Assembly (NCBI GenBank): GCA_015067675.1 | Contig: SVMB01000020.1 | Span: 1-45,401 of the forward strand | Length of the DNA: 45,401 nucleotides | Direction: 5' to 3' | Origin: Oscillospiraceae bacterium | GTDB taxonomy: Bacteria > Bacillota > Clostridia > Oscillospirales > QAMX01 | Shown: one piece after another, positions 1 through 7,256 of the stretch | Layout: every line of letters begins with the position of its first letter | How positions within the stretch are numbered: the first letter of the stretch is position 1 | Notes under the pieces: generated by a model | What the model was told of the DNA's origin: nothing | Database searches by the model: none | The model's input: the letters and a program-made list of their open reading frames with translations, nothing else | Translations under genes and position numbers: made by a program

Positions 1-282
1 GTAAGGCTGACGATGACCCTGCTTTCTGCGGTAGTTCTTCTTGGCGTTGTACTTGTAAACGGTAACCTTCTTGGCCTTGCCGTTCTTGACAACCTTAGCA
101 TCAACGCTGGCGCCGGTAACATAGGGAGCACCAATCTTGACACCATTCTCGTCGCCACAGAGCAGAACCTTGTCAAACTTCACTTCAGAAGCTTCCTCAG
201 CGTCCATACGCTCGATGAACACGACCTCACCCTCGGTGACTTTGAACTGCTTGCCGCCGGTTTCGATGATAGCATACAGCAT
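1..282 (-). CDS. rplU: 50S ribosomal protein L21, C-terminus cut by window edge
   Basis: This is ribosomal protein L21 of the large subunit, which binds 23S rRNA. The first 94 codons are present and the last few residues lie outside the window. The N-terminus [15 protein letters not shown] and the late motif [14 protein letters not shown] are L21 hallmarks. The ATG at 282 gives the typical N-terminus. Upstream there is a short structured leader and a strong promoter, which fits the usual Firmicutes rplU operon, where rpmA normally follows (not visible here). The gene is a housekeeping boundary to the accessory glycan region that follows on the right. The assignment is near certain. Confidence 0.97.
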   Translation of the reverse strand, partial: MLYAIIETGGKQFKVTEGEVVFIERMDAEEASEVKFDKVLLCGDENGVKIGAPYVTGASVDAKVVKNGKAKKVTVYKYNAKKNYRRKQGHRQPY

Positions 283-400
283 TTCCGGTAGCACCTCTCT
301 TTCATAAACGCAGACCATGCTGCGCGGACTCGCTCCGTCAGGCGCACAAACGTGTCTTGTGAAGTCAGGGCATGCCAAAACTCCGCCTGCCAGGATGCGG
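283..400 (-). ncRNA. Probable ribosomal protein L21 leader (cis-regulatory 5' UTR)
   Basis: About 115 nucleotides of transcribed leader separate the promoter from rplU. In Firmicutes this position usually carries the L21 leader, a structured RNA thought to mediate autoregulation of the rplU-rpmA operon. The leader is GC-rich with several complementary stretches, but I did not fold it or match it to the consensus. The call therefore rests on position and length. Confidence 0.55.
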
Positions 401-407
401 CCTTATA

Positions 408-436
408 AATATAACACAAAGACGTTTAGGTGTCAA
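408..436 (-). promoter_or_regulatory. Promoter of rplU
   Basis: Read on the minus strand, a perfect TTGACA (431-436) lies 17 bases from TATATT (408-413). This is a near-consensus sigma-A promoter. Transcription would start near 400 and run through the leader into rplU. The stretch from here to the SGNH gene end at 552 holds nothing else I can name. Confidence 0.8.
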
Positions 437-551
437 TGGCTTTTTGATAACTTGTCATCGTTTTGGATAAGTTTGTCGAGAAAATGCATGATGCGCACTG
501 AAAACGATGGTGTTATGTACGATATACCGGAAGTGCAGCTCTCCCCTGCCC

Positions 552-1592
552 CTAAAGTTTCAGCAGACTGCGGATAATCGGTTCAAAGCCCTGCGCAATC
601 TTATAAAAACCGAGGTCTGTTGCGTGTAAACCGTCAACGGTATACTCTTCAAAGCTCCCGGGAGCCAGGTCTTCTCCGTCGACAAACCAGATGTTTTGAT
701 CCCCTTGCGCACGCAGTTTCTCAACGAGCTCACGCTGGAATTTTTTTGTTGCCATGCGCTTTTCATGAATCTTTGGCTGCCGCAGTTCCTTTGCAACCGG
801 AACGCGGCTGACAACAAGGAACGGTGTATCGGGATGCATTTCACGGTAGATGCGGATAAACTCGGGATAACGCGCCTGTTGTGCTTCTAGCTCCGTGGTA
901 TTGGCTTCGGTATCCATGATGAACAGCGAGCAATCTTTGATCCTGCGGATTTCGTATGCGGCCTCCGGCTCACAGCGTCCACCGTTTGAAAAGCCGAGGT
1001 TAATAAAGGGCACGTTTAGTCTTCGTGAAAGGATGTTGGTATAGGACATACCGGGTCGGCTGGCGCATCCACCCTGGGTGATGGACGTACCGTAAACGAT
1101 GACCGGCTGGTCTATCAGGCGCGGAGACGGCGGCTCAAGAACGGCATCTGCATCAAAGCCGATGAGCAGTTCGCTGATCCCCTGATACAGCGGGAAATTG
1201 AGCACACATTCGAGCATGTGGGGTTCTTCAAACTCTGCCAGGACAGCCTCGTAACGATCGAGCGTTGGATCAAAACGTGTAGAGCCATAATAGCGCGGCA
1301 TTCCGGCGGGCGAAAGATAAAGGTCAAATCCGCTCTGTGCGATGCAGGTCATATGGTCCCATTTAGCATCATTGTTGTGTCGAACACGGATGACCATCTT
1401 GTGGAAGCAGCCGCGGAAACGAAGCTGACCGCCGGAGGTGTGCCAGGCGAGCGGTTCAACGTAGTCTGAAAGCGTATAGGGCGGATTCATGGAAAGGCGT
1501 CTGAATACGTGTTCTTCCTTATAAAAGGGGAAACCTTCCAGAACGAAGGGGTTGTGATCGACTGAATACCAGACAAGTTCAGGTTTTTGCAT
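552..1592 (-). CDS. SGNH/GDSL-type hydrolase with N-terminal GxDLY domain
   Basis: A predicted esterase of the SGNH superfamily, 346 residues, probably removing acyl (for example acetyl) groups from carbohydrates. The N-terminal half is a beta-rich domain carrying the GFDLYL signature of the GxDLY family. The C-terminal half starts at VIVYGTSITQGG, whose Ser is the expected nucleophile. NLGFSNGG is the block II glycine region, and DGLHATD holds the expected catalytic Asp and His. No signal peptide is visible, so it is probably cytosolic. GGAGG lies 8 bases before the ATG. It follows a close paralogue after only 25 bases, so the two are likely co-transcribed. The substrate is unknown; deacetylation of imported oligosaccharides fits the neighbourhood. 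Confidence 0.85.
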   Translation of the reverse strand: MQKPELVWYSVDHNPFVLEGFPFYKEEHVFRRLSMNPPYTLSDYVEPLAWHTSGGQLRFRGCFHKMVIRVRHNNDAKWDHMTCIAQSGFDLYLSPAGMPRYYGSTRFDPTLDRYEAVLAEFEEPHMLECVLNFPLYQGISELLIGFDADAVLEPPSPRLIDQPVIVYGTSITQGGCASRPGMSYTNILSRRLNVPFINLGFSNGGRCEPEAAYEIRRIKDCSLFIMDTEANTTELEAQQARYPEFIRIYREMHPDTPFLVVSRVPVAKELRQPKIHEKRMATKKFQRELVEKLRAQGDQNIWFVDGEDLAPGSFEEYTVDGLHATDLGFYKIAQGFEPIIRSLLKL

Positions 1593-1617
1593 GATTATAT
1601 CCTCCGTACAAATACAC

Positions 1618-2655
1618 TCACAGACCCAGAAGCTTTTTCACGACCGGTTCCATATTTTCAGCCATCATCCAGAAGCCCAGATCGGTTGCATGCACGCCGT
1701 CAACCGTGTTCTCTTCAAAATAGTCAGGATAGAGCGCTTCGCCATCCAGGAACCAGATGTTGTGATCACCTTCCGCCTGCAGCTTTTCCACAAGATTCTT
1801 CTGAAACGCCTTCATTTTGATACGGAGATCATAATATGTCGGCTGCAGGAGCTCCTTGGCATACGGCGCCTTGCTGACAACCAGATACGGGGTATCGGGG
1901 TTTGCTTCACGATAAATGCGGATGAATGCAGGGTAATTTTGCTGCATGGTTTCCAGATTCACGGCATTGGCTTCGGCGTCGTGGATAAAGAGAGAAGCTT
2001 TGATTCTGCGGACTTCATATGCCACTTCGGGTTCGCTTCTTCCGGAGCCGGAAAAGCCGAGATTGACGAAAGGTACATTGAGACGACGGGAGAGGATATT
2101 GGTATAAACCATGCCGGGGCGGCTGCAGCATCCGCCCTGGGTGATGGATGTGCCATAGACCACCACGGGAGCTTCAATCACGCGGGCTGCGGGTGCTTCT
2201 ACAACGGCATCGGCGTCAAAACCGATGAGAACAGTCTGTACACCGCGATACAGTGGGAAGTTGAGCACGCACTCAAAGGTCTGCGGCTCCTCAAATTCAG
2301 CCATGGCTGATTCGTAGCGATCTGTCCCGCGGGTAAAGCGTGTGGAACTGTAATACCGCGGTGTCCCCTCCTTGCCCAGATACAGATCAAAGCCGCCGCG
2401 GTTAATCGAGGTCATGTGATCAGACTCTGTTGCCGGAGCGCAGCATACTTTCACGCGCATTTTTCTGAATGTGGCATGGAATCGAATCTGGCCGCCGCTG
2501 GTGCACCAGGCCAGTGATTCGACACCTTCCGGCAGCGTGAACGGAGGTGCGGCTGAAAGACGGCGATAGAGCCCCTCCTCCTTATAATACGGAAATCCCT
2601 CAAGAACAAATGGAGCCTGCGTCGGTGAATACCAGATGAAATCGGGCTTTTGCAT
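1618..2655 (-). CDS. SGNH/GDSL-type hydrolase with GxDLY domain (paralogue)
   Basis: A 345-residue paralogue of the downstream hydrolase, with the same order of motifs: GFDLYL in the beta-rich N-terminal domain, then YGTSITQGG (nucleophile Ser), NLGFSGSG, and DGVHATD with the catalytic Asp and His. The start is set at the second of two adjacent ATGs because GGAGGT then has 7-base spacing and the protein begins MQKPDF, matching MQKPEL in the paralogue. The ATG at 2658 is the alternative. No signal peptide is visible. The pair arose by tandem duplication and has its own promoter. They may differ in substrate (for example acetyl position), which the sequence does not tell. Confidence 0.84.
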   Translation of the reverse strand: MQKPDFIWYSPTQAPFVLEGFPYYKEEGLYRRLSAAPPFTLPEGVESLAWCTSGGQIRFHATFRKMRVKVCCAPATESDHMTSINRGGFDLYLGKEGTPRYYSSTRFTRGTDRYESAMAEFEEPQTFECVLNFPLYRGVQTVLIGFDADAVVEAPAARVIEAPVVVYGTSITQGGCCSRPGMVYTNILSRRLNVPFVNLGFSGSGRSEPEVAYEVRRIKASLFIHDAEANAVNLETMQQNYPAFIRIYREANPDTPYLVVSKAPYAKELLQPTYYDLRIKMKAFQKNLVEKLQAEGDHNIWFLDGEALYPDYFEENTVDGVHATDLGFWMMAENMEPVVKKLLGL

Positions 2656-2696
2656 CATGCTTACCTCCGTAGTAGACAAAACTGTTTCTTTCTATC

Positions 2697-2725
2697 ATTT
2701 TAACAGATGGCATGATGCTTTTCAA
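2697..2725 (-). promoter_or_regulatory. Promoter of the SGNH hydrolase pair
   Basis: Minus-strand TTGAAA (2720-2725) and TAAAAT (2697-2702) are separated by 17 bases. They lie immediately after the stop codon of the upstream membrane-protein gene, so the hydrolase pair can be expressed independently of it. Confidence 0.6.
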
Positions 2726-2727
2726 GT

Positions 2728-3420
2728 CTATTTAAGCATATCAAATGATAGTGTGCAGTCAAGATACAGCGTGTTTTCGCTGATGAAAAGTCTATCGAGA
2801 CTGCATCCCTGCTGTAAAAGCGCCTCCTGAGCATATTTGGAAAAATCGGCATATACACGTTCGGGAATCAGAGAAACCGGGAGCTTTATCCCGGCAGCAC
2901 TCAGCTCATTTGGCGTGAGTTTAAGACTTCCGTCGATGCATGCGATGGTAAACATGGCCTCAAGCGAGATATTATCCGGCAGCAGACGAACAGTAAGTAT
3001 CAGAAGTCGGCTGTCCGATGTGTGATTCTCAATCATACGGGTAAGGGCGTCGCGCTTTACAGTTCCGTGGATCAGAAATCGATCAGGATCCTCCAGTTCA
3101 ACAGTGTCAATCTTCAGACCAATATCTGCTGATGCTGCAGCTTCAGCCATATAATCGCAGAGCTGTGCTGATGACCAGCGCAGTGAGATCTGCGTCACGG
3201 GCGGGGCGGCGGATGTGGTAACTGAGGGAGCTGTCTGGTGTGCACGTTCTGTGATGTAATGTGTAGAAGGCATCATATACGCATCGGCAGAAGCAGAACC
3301 GGAAGCCGCGATTCCCCCATCGGGTGAAAAAAGCATCACGCCGACCAGCATGACCGCTGCCAGCATACAGGGATAAAAAATTGCCGCGTAAAAACGGCCG
3401 GATGTTTTATTGTGATCCAT
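2728..3420 (-). CDS. Membrane-anchored extracytoplasmic protein of unknown function
   Basis: A 230-residue protein with one N-terminal hydrophobic segment (about residues 10-31), no lipobox, then a low-complexity Ser/Ala/Thr-rich linker (about 33-75) and a soluble domain of about 150 residues. The soluble part ends in alternating hydrophobic strands with a GIKLPVSLIPE segment and a final LYLDCTLSF strand. That layout (single TM, beta-rich domain, LPVS before a C-terminal strand) recalls the YpmS/DUF2140 proteins of Bacillus, but the resemblance is by eye only. AGGAGG precedes the ATG. It is the only clearly non-cytosolic protein in the window besides the ABC exporter and need not be part of the glycan pathway. 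Confidence 0.65.
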   Translation of the reverse strand: MDHNKTSGRFYAAIFYPCMLAAVMLVGVMLFSPDGGIAASGSASADAYMMPSTHYITERAHQTAPSVTTSAAPPVTQISLRWSSAQLCDYMAEAAASADIGLKIDTVELEDPDRFLIHGTVKRDALTRMIENHTSDSRLLILTVRLLPDNISLEAMFTIACIDGSLKLTPNELSAAGIKLPVSLIPERVYADFSKYAQEALLQQGCSLDRLFISENTLYLDCTLSFDMLK

Positions 3421-3541
3421 ACGAACCTCCTAGAAAACATGACAGATACGTTATTATATGCGCACAAAAGCGTACATTATGATGCAAGACCTGTCCGAAT
3501 CGCATCGATATATTTTATTCTCGAGTGTTCGAAGATTTTTC

Positions 3542-3570
3542 GTGACAAATCAAGCTATACGTGATATAAT
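3542..3570 (+). promoter_or_regulatory. Promoter of the aldolase-dehydrogenase operon
   Basis: GTGACA (3542-3547) and a perfect TATAAT (3565-3570) are separated by 17 bases. Directly downstream, overlapping the expected start site, lies TTATACTACAA (3570-3580). It is the exact reverse complement of an 11-mer at the promoter of the third tandem paralogue near 18733, so it may be a shared operator. Confidence 0.75.
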
Positions 3571-3601
3571 TATACTACAATCGGACAAGGAGGGTTTTAA
3601 A

Positions 3602-4360
3602 ATGCCTGCACTGGAAATCTTCAAGGAAAAACTCCAAAAGCGCGAAGTAGTATTCGGTTCCACTTTCAGCTCCGTCAATAACATCTACTTACCCAAGACG
3701 TTCAAGGGTGCCGGTGTTGACTACATGCTGTTCGACGCCGAGCACGGCAACTTTAACCCTGAAAATGCTGTGGACATGCTGCAGATGTGCCGTGCAGTTG
3801 ACCTGCCCACGATCATGCGTGTTCAGGACTGCGAGTATCACTGCATCTCCAAGTGCCTGGATATGGGCGCCGACGGCGTTCTGATTCCCCGTACCGAAAC
3901 GCTTGAGCAGGTTGAGCTTGCCATCTCTTCCATGCGTTTCTTCCCCCGCGGCCGCAAGGGCTGCGGCGGCATCGGTCTGCTGCGTCCCGGTGAGGGCATT
4001 GACGAGTTTAACGAAAACCGTCTCCTGTTCCTGCAGATCGAGTCTCCCACCGGTGTGAAGAATCTGCCTGAGATGCTGCGTCTGCACGGTGACGAAGTTG
4101 CCGGCATCATCATCGGCCCCTGTGATATGTCTATCACCAGCGGAACCAAGCTTATGACCAAGTCTGAAATCGTCATCAGCCAGATCCATGACGTGATTGC
4201 GATCTGCCAGCAGTATGAGAAGTCTGTCGGCCTCAACCTCGGCACCGGCGACATCCCCTACTGGGTCGGCGAAGGCATGAACATTCTCTGGTGCGGTTCT
4301 GATCTGGGCTTCATGAGCGCCGGTGTCCGCAATGCTCTCCAGGTGGTGAAATCGTTATGA
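3602..4360 (+). CDS. HpcH/HpaI-family aldolase (2-keto-3-deoxy acid aldolase-like)
   Basis: A class II, metal-dependent aldolase of the HpcH/HpaI family, 252 residues. Such enzymes cleave 4-hydroxy-2-ketoacids or 2-keto-3-deoxy sugar acids to pyruvate plus an aldehyde (the family includes RhmA/YfaU and GarL). Visible are DAEHG (45-49), Arg73 in IMRVQ, metal ligand Glu147 in QIESPTG and metal ligand Asp175 in GPCDMS. An upstream in-frame extension was rejected because the promoter lies within it and AAGGAGGG sits just before this ATG. The stop overlaps the dehydrogenase start by 4 bases (ATGA). The actual substrate is unknown; a keto-deoxy acid from rhamnose or uronic acid breakdown would fit the neighbourhood. 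Confidence 0.88.
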   Translation: MPALEIFKEKLQKREVVFGSTFSSVNNIYLPKTFKGAGVDYMLFDAEHGNFNPENAVDMLQMCRAVDLPTIMRVQDCEYHCISKCLDMGADGVLIPRTETLEQVELAISSMRFFPRGRKGCGGIGLLRPGEGIDEFNENRLLFLQIESPTGVKNLPEMLRLHGDEVAGIIIGPCDMSITSGTKLMTKSEIVISQIHDVIAICQQYEKSVGLNLGTGDIPYWVGEGMNILWCGSDLGFMSAGVRNALQVVKSL

Positions 4361-5325
4361 GTGAAAAAATCGTTATTGTTAATGTAAACCGCGGCAAGCC
4401 CATTGATTCCAACGAGCTTGAGGCAAAGATCTTTGCCAAATACCCCACGGAGTATCGTGCTGCTGCCACAATGAATGCCGACGAAGTCGTTGCTGCCGCC
4501 GGTGATGCGCAGGTTATCCTGTTTACCGCCGCAAAGTTTACCAATGAGCTGTTTGATCGCCTGCCAAATCTGCGCCTGATGGTGCGTTACGGTATGGGCT
4601 ATGACACCGTTGATCTGGCTGCTGCCCGTGCACATGGTGTTGACGTCTGCAATGCTCCCTCCTACGGCGCCACTGCCGTTGCAGAGCATGCCTTCTCTCT
4701 GCTGATGGCTGTCAACCGCCGCATTCTCTCCTATGACACGGCAATCCGTGATGGACGTTGGGGCCAGCACGCCGATTATCTGCCCATGCAGATGCGCGGC
4801 AAGACTTTGGGTATCCTTGGATTTGGCCGTATAGCACGTAATGTGGCGCAGTATGGTCAGGGCTTTGGCATGAAGGTGATGGCCTATGATCCGTTCCTCC
4901 CTGCCGAGGCAATGGAGAAAGTCGGTGTGCAGAAAGCAGAGCTTGACGAAGTGTTGTCACAGGCTGATTTTCTCAGTGTCAACGCACCGCTGACCGATTC
5001 CACCTATCATATGCTCAATGCCGAAGCTTTTGCGAAGATGAAGCCCGAGGCCGTGCTCGTCAACACTTCTCGTGGTGCTCTCATTGACGAGGATGCTCTT
5101 TATGACGCCCTTGCCACTCATCGTATCCGTGCCGCCGGTATCGATGTGTATGAAAATTATCCCAAGGAAGTCGGCAATCGCTTCCATAAGCTGGATAATG
5201 TGATCCTGACGCCCCATGTTGCGTGGGATACTGTCGAGAGTGCCGTTGCACTTAAAGAAGAAGTCGCTGCGGAAGTCGAGCGCTTCCTGCGCGGTGAACC
5301 CAATCTCAATATTGTCAATCGCTGA
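4357..5325 (+). CDS. D-2-hydroxyacid dehydrogenase (NAD-dependent, SerA/CtBP-like fold)
   Basis: A 322-residue cytosolic member of the D-isomer-specific 2-hydroxyacid dehydrogenases, which interconvert 2-ketoacids and D-2-hydroxyacids. Visible are the substrate-binding RYGMGYDTVD region (about 77-86), the NAD motif GILGFGRIA (GxGxxA at 155-160), catalytic Arg239 in NTSRGALID, Glu266 and His287 in LTPHVAWDT. There is no C-terminal ACT domain, so it is not a full regulatory PGDH. Its ATG overlaps the aldolase stop (ATGA), indicating translational coupling. It probably handles a ketoacid or hydroxyacid linked to the aldolase product. A strong terminator follows. Glyoxylate, hydroxypyruvate and phenylpyruvate-like substrates are alternatives. 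Confidence 0.9.
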   Translation: MSEKIVIVNVNRGKPIDSNELEAKIFAKYPTEYRAAATMNADEVVAAAGDAQVILFTAAKFTNELFDRLPNLRLMVRYGMGYDTVDLAAARAHGVDVCNAPSYGATAVAEHAFSLLMAVNRRILSYDTAIRDGRWGQHADYLPMQMRGKTLGILGFGRIARNVAQYGQGFGMKVMAYDPFLPAEAMEKVGVQKAELDEVLSQADFLSVNAPLTDSTYHMLNAEAFAKMKPEAVLVNTSRGALIDEDALYDALATHRIRAAGIDVYENYPKEVGNRFHKLDNVILTPHVAWDTVESAVALKEEVAAEVERFLRGEPNLNIVNR

Positions 5326-5334
5326 CACGAATTG

Positions 5335-5376
5335 AAAAACACCGGTTTCGGATCAGGTCCGAAACCGGTGTTTTTT
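5335..5376. terminator. Bidirectional intrinsic terminator
   Basis: An almost perfect hairpin, ACACCGGTTTCGGA / TCCGAAACCGGTGT, is flanked by A-runs on the left and T-runs on the right. It therefore terminates both the dehydrogenase operon (+) and the convergent GNAT gene (-), whose stop codon overlaps the T-run. Confidence 0.9.
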
Positions 5377-5944
5377 AATCAATCTTCAAGAATACATTCT
5401 TCAGACGGCGTTCCTGGCCTGTCATCAGGTCATAAAGCGCATTCATGCGATCGAGGAGCAGTCGGTCATCGGTCTGCTCATGTTCAAGAACGAGTATACG
5501 GAACGGCACGGTAAAGACCTTGCCGTAAACGGAGGTCTTGCGAAGACCGCTGCGCAGATAAAACCCCTGCCGGCGAAGCTGAAGGGTACGTTCTGCATCG
5601 GTATCAGCGTAATCAGGATCTTCGATTTCAACCAGGATACCCTGGTAGTCGCTGTAATGTGCGGAAAATTCAGCAAGAAAACGTCCGCCGTAGCCTGCAT
5701 TACGATTCTCCGGAAGAATCGCATAATAATCCAGCAGCAGATGTCCGTTATCCGGGAGCTTGGTGAAATAGGCATAGCCGACCATGGTTTCACCGTCAAA
5801 GAGCCCCAGACAATCATAGGAGCCTGCCTCGATCAGCCGCTCAATCATGGCGCTGGGTTTGAGTTCGTTCTTGGGGAAGTCGCGGGTCATGTGCGTTTCG
5901 TAAACATATGCCCGCTGCTCAGGTGTTAGATTCTGGCAATGCAT
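5375..5944 (-). CDS. GNAT-family N-acetyltransferase
   Basis: A 189-residue acetyltransferase of the GNAT superfamily, which transfers acetyl from acetyl-CoA to an amine. Motif B/A features are visible: VGYAYFTKLP leading into LLLDYYAILPENRNAGYGG, whose R81-N-A-G84-Y-G86-G is the pyrophosphate-binding loop. The longer frame was trimmed to the ATG at 5944, because CGAGGT lies a few bases upstream and the extra N-terminus is atypical. It lies 61 bases downstream of the GH109-like gene, same strand, so it may be the last gene of that unit. The substrate is unknown; amino-sugar, peptide or small-molecule acetylation are all possible. Confidence 0.85.
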   Translation of the reverse strand: MHCQNLTPEQRAYVYETHMTRDFPKNELKPSAMIERLIEAGSYDCLGLFDGETMVGYAYFTKLPDNGHLLLDYYAILPENRNAGYGGRFLAEFSAHYSDYQGILVEIEDPDYADTDAERTLQLRRQGFYLRSGLRKTSVYGKVFTVPFRILVLEHEQTDDRLLLDRMNALYDLMTGQERRLKNVFLKID

Positions 5945-6005
5945 GTGTAACCTCGATTGATAACGTGATAAACGAAACGTTTGAGTCAACTAACGTGGAG
6001 TAGTC

Positions 6006-7145
6006 TTAGAAGGAAGCCGTCCAATCAGGGTCCCAGGGATAGCGCATACGCATCAGTTCACCGCCGCGCTTTGCGGATTCTTCCGCATAAATGCCGGGCA
6101 GTGTCATGGCAAGGCCTTCTTTAAGCGTGATCGGGGCCGGACCGCCATTCTGGATGGCAATGAAGAAGTGATCGAGCATGGCAAAGTCAACACCGCCGTG
6201 GCCGGCTACCATGCGCGGATCGTTGGCATACGCCGGAGGCATATATTCGCCGCCAATCTCCTTGAGTTTGGTGTCCAGTTCGTTCTGAGAATTGTAGCGG
6301 ATCACTGCCTTGCCCATACGCTCGGTCTTTTCCATATAGCCCTGTGTGCCGAATACTCGGTAGGTGTGGTGTCCGATGTCGGCACGGCAGCGACCGTTGC
6401 GCATGACGCGGATGACAATACCGGAGTCTGTCTGGAACTGGGCGCACTGCATATCATCCTTATTGATGCTGTTGCCGTAGTCGTCAGCATGGCGGCCGGT
6501 ACCAAAACAGGTAACCTTGCGCAGAACTTCGGGAACGATCGTCAGCAGCGGGCCAAGGGAATGGGTACAGTAACGAATTGGGCTGAGCAGCTTGCGCCAG
6601 TCACCGTTTTCATTGAGATGTATGGAGCTTTCAGAACCGGGAAGGGACCAGTGAATATACTCAGCTTCCATGCAGTAGGGATTGCCAAGAAGTCCCTTCT
6701 TGAAAAACTCGTTGAGCAGTACCGTGAATTTCTGTTCGTTGGGATTGGAACCGACCGAAATAATCGCCGAGGATTTTTCGGCTGCTTTCCAAAGTTCTTC
6801 GGCTTCCGAAAGACTTGCGACGACGGGGATATCGGAGAGGACGTTAATGTTGCGGGCAAGGGCCTTGCAGCAGAATTCAGCGTGGATATCCGCACCGGTC
6901 TCTACAATCACTACATCCAGATCAGCCTTTTCGAGCATTGTGTCGTAGTCTTCAAAAAACTGTGCGTTCGGAAACATTTCTGCCATCGGCGCATCGGAAA
7001 GCCACTGTTTTTCATACCAGTTATGAGGACGGATGTCACATGCGGCAGCAGGTTCGACAATATCGCCGAAGCCTTTGGCAGAAAGATTGAGCATATGGCG
7101 TCCACGATGACCCAGTCCAACAACACCGACACGGATCTTTTTCAT
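6006..7145 (-). CDS. GH109-like NAD-dependent glycosidase / Gfo-Idh-MocA protein
   Basis: A 379-residue protein with an N-terminal Rossmann domain (VGVVGLGHRGR, GxGxxG at 10-15) and a Gfo/Idh/MocA C-terminal beta-sheet domain. The usual E-K-P lysine motif is replaced by D105-I106-P107, followed by LSEAEELW. This matches my memory of GH109 enzymes (EVPxAxTLEECW) rather than ordinary dehydrogenases. RYCTHSLGPLL (His195) and GHGGVDFAM also resemble GH109 motifs (PTHGLGPV, GHGGMD). GH109 members, such as alpha-N-acetylgalactosaminidases, use tightly bound NAD to oxidise C3, eliminate the aglycone, then rehydrate and reduce. AGGAGG with 7-base spacing precedes the ATG. There is no Tat or Sec signal, so it acts in the cytosol. 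A plain sugar dehydrogenase is the alternative. Confidence 0.75.
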   Translation of the reverse strand: MKKIRVGVVGLGHRGRHMLNLSAKGFGDIVEPAAACDIRPHNWYEKQWLSDAPMAEMFPNAQFFEDYDTMLEKADLDVVIVETGADIHAEFCCKALARNINVLSDIPVVASLSEAEELWKAAEKSSAIISVGSNPNEQKFTVLLNEFFKKGLLGNPYCMEAEYIHWSLPGSESSIHLNENGDWRKLLSPIRYCTHSLGPLLTIVPEVLRKVTCFGTGRHADDYGNSINKDDMQCAQFQTDSGIVIRVMRNGRCRADIGHHTYRVFGTQGYMEKTERMGKAVIRYNSQNELDTKLKEIGGEYMPPAYANDPRMVAGHGGVDFAMLDHFFIAIQNGGPAPITLKEGLAMTLPGIYAEESAKRGGELMRMRYPWDPDWTASF

Positions 7146-7189
7146 AAGAAATCCTCCTGTTCAGAGAACATAAAACTCAACTCATAGCT

Positions 7190-7239
7190 CAAAAAATATA
7201 TCCGGATTCCTGTGCCAGGTTTTGACACAGGAATCCGGG
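7190..7239 (-). terminator. Intrinsic terminator after the Gfo/Idh gene
   Basis: A perfect 13-base stem, CCGGATTCCTGTG (7202-7214) with CACAGGAATCCGG (7226-7238), is followed on the minus strand by TATATTTTTT. It separates the upstream Gfo/Idh gene from the GH109-like gene. No convincing promoter was seen for the latter in the short remaining gap, so partial read-through is possible. Confidence 0.85.
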
Positions 7240-7256
7240 CTATGTATGCTGTGAAC

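Noticed and set aside
3458-3601. N-terminal extension of the aldolase
   Set aside because: The extension contains the -35 and -10 elements and matches no family. AAGGAGGG sits directly before the ATG at 3602.
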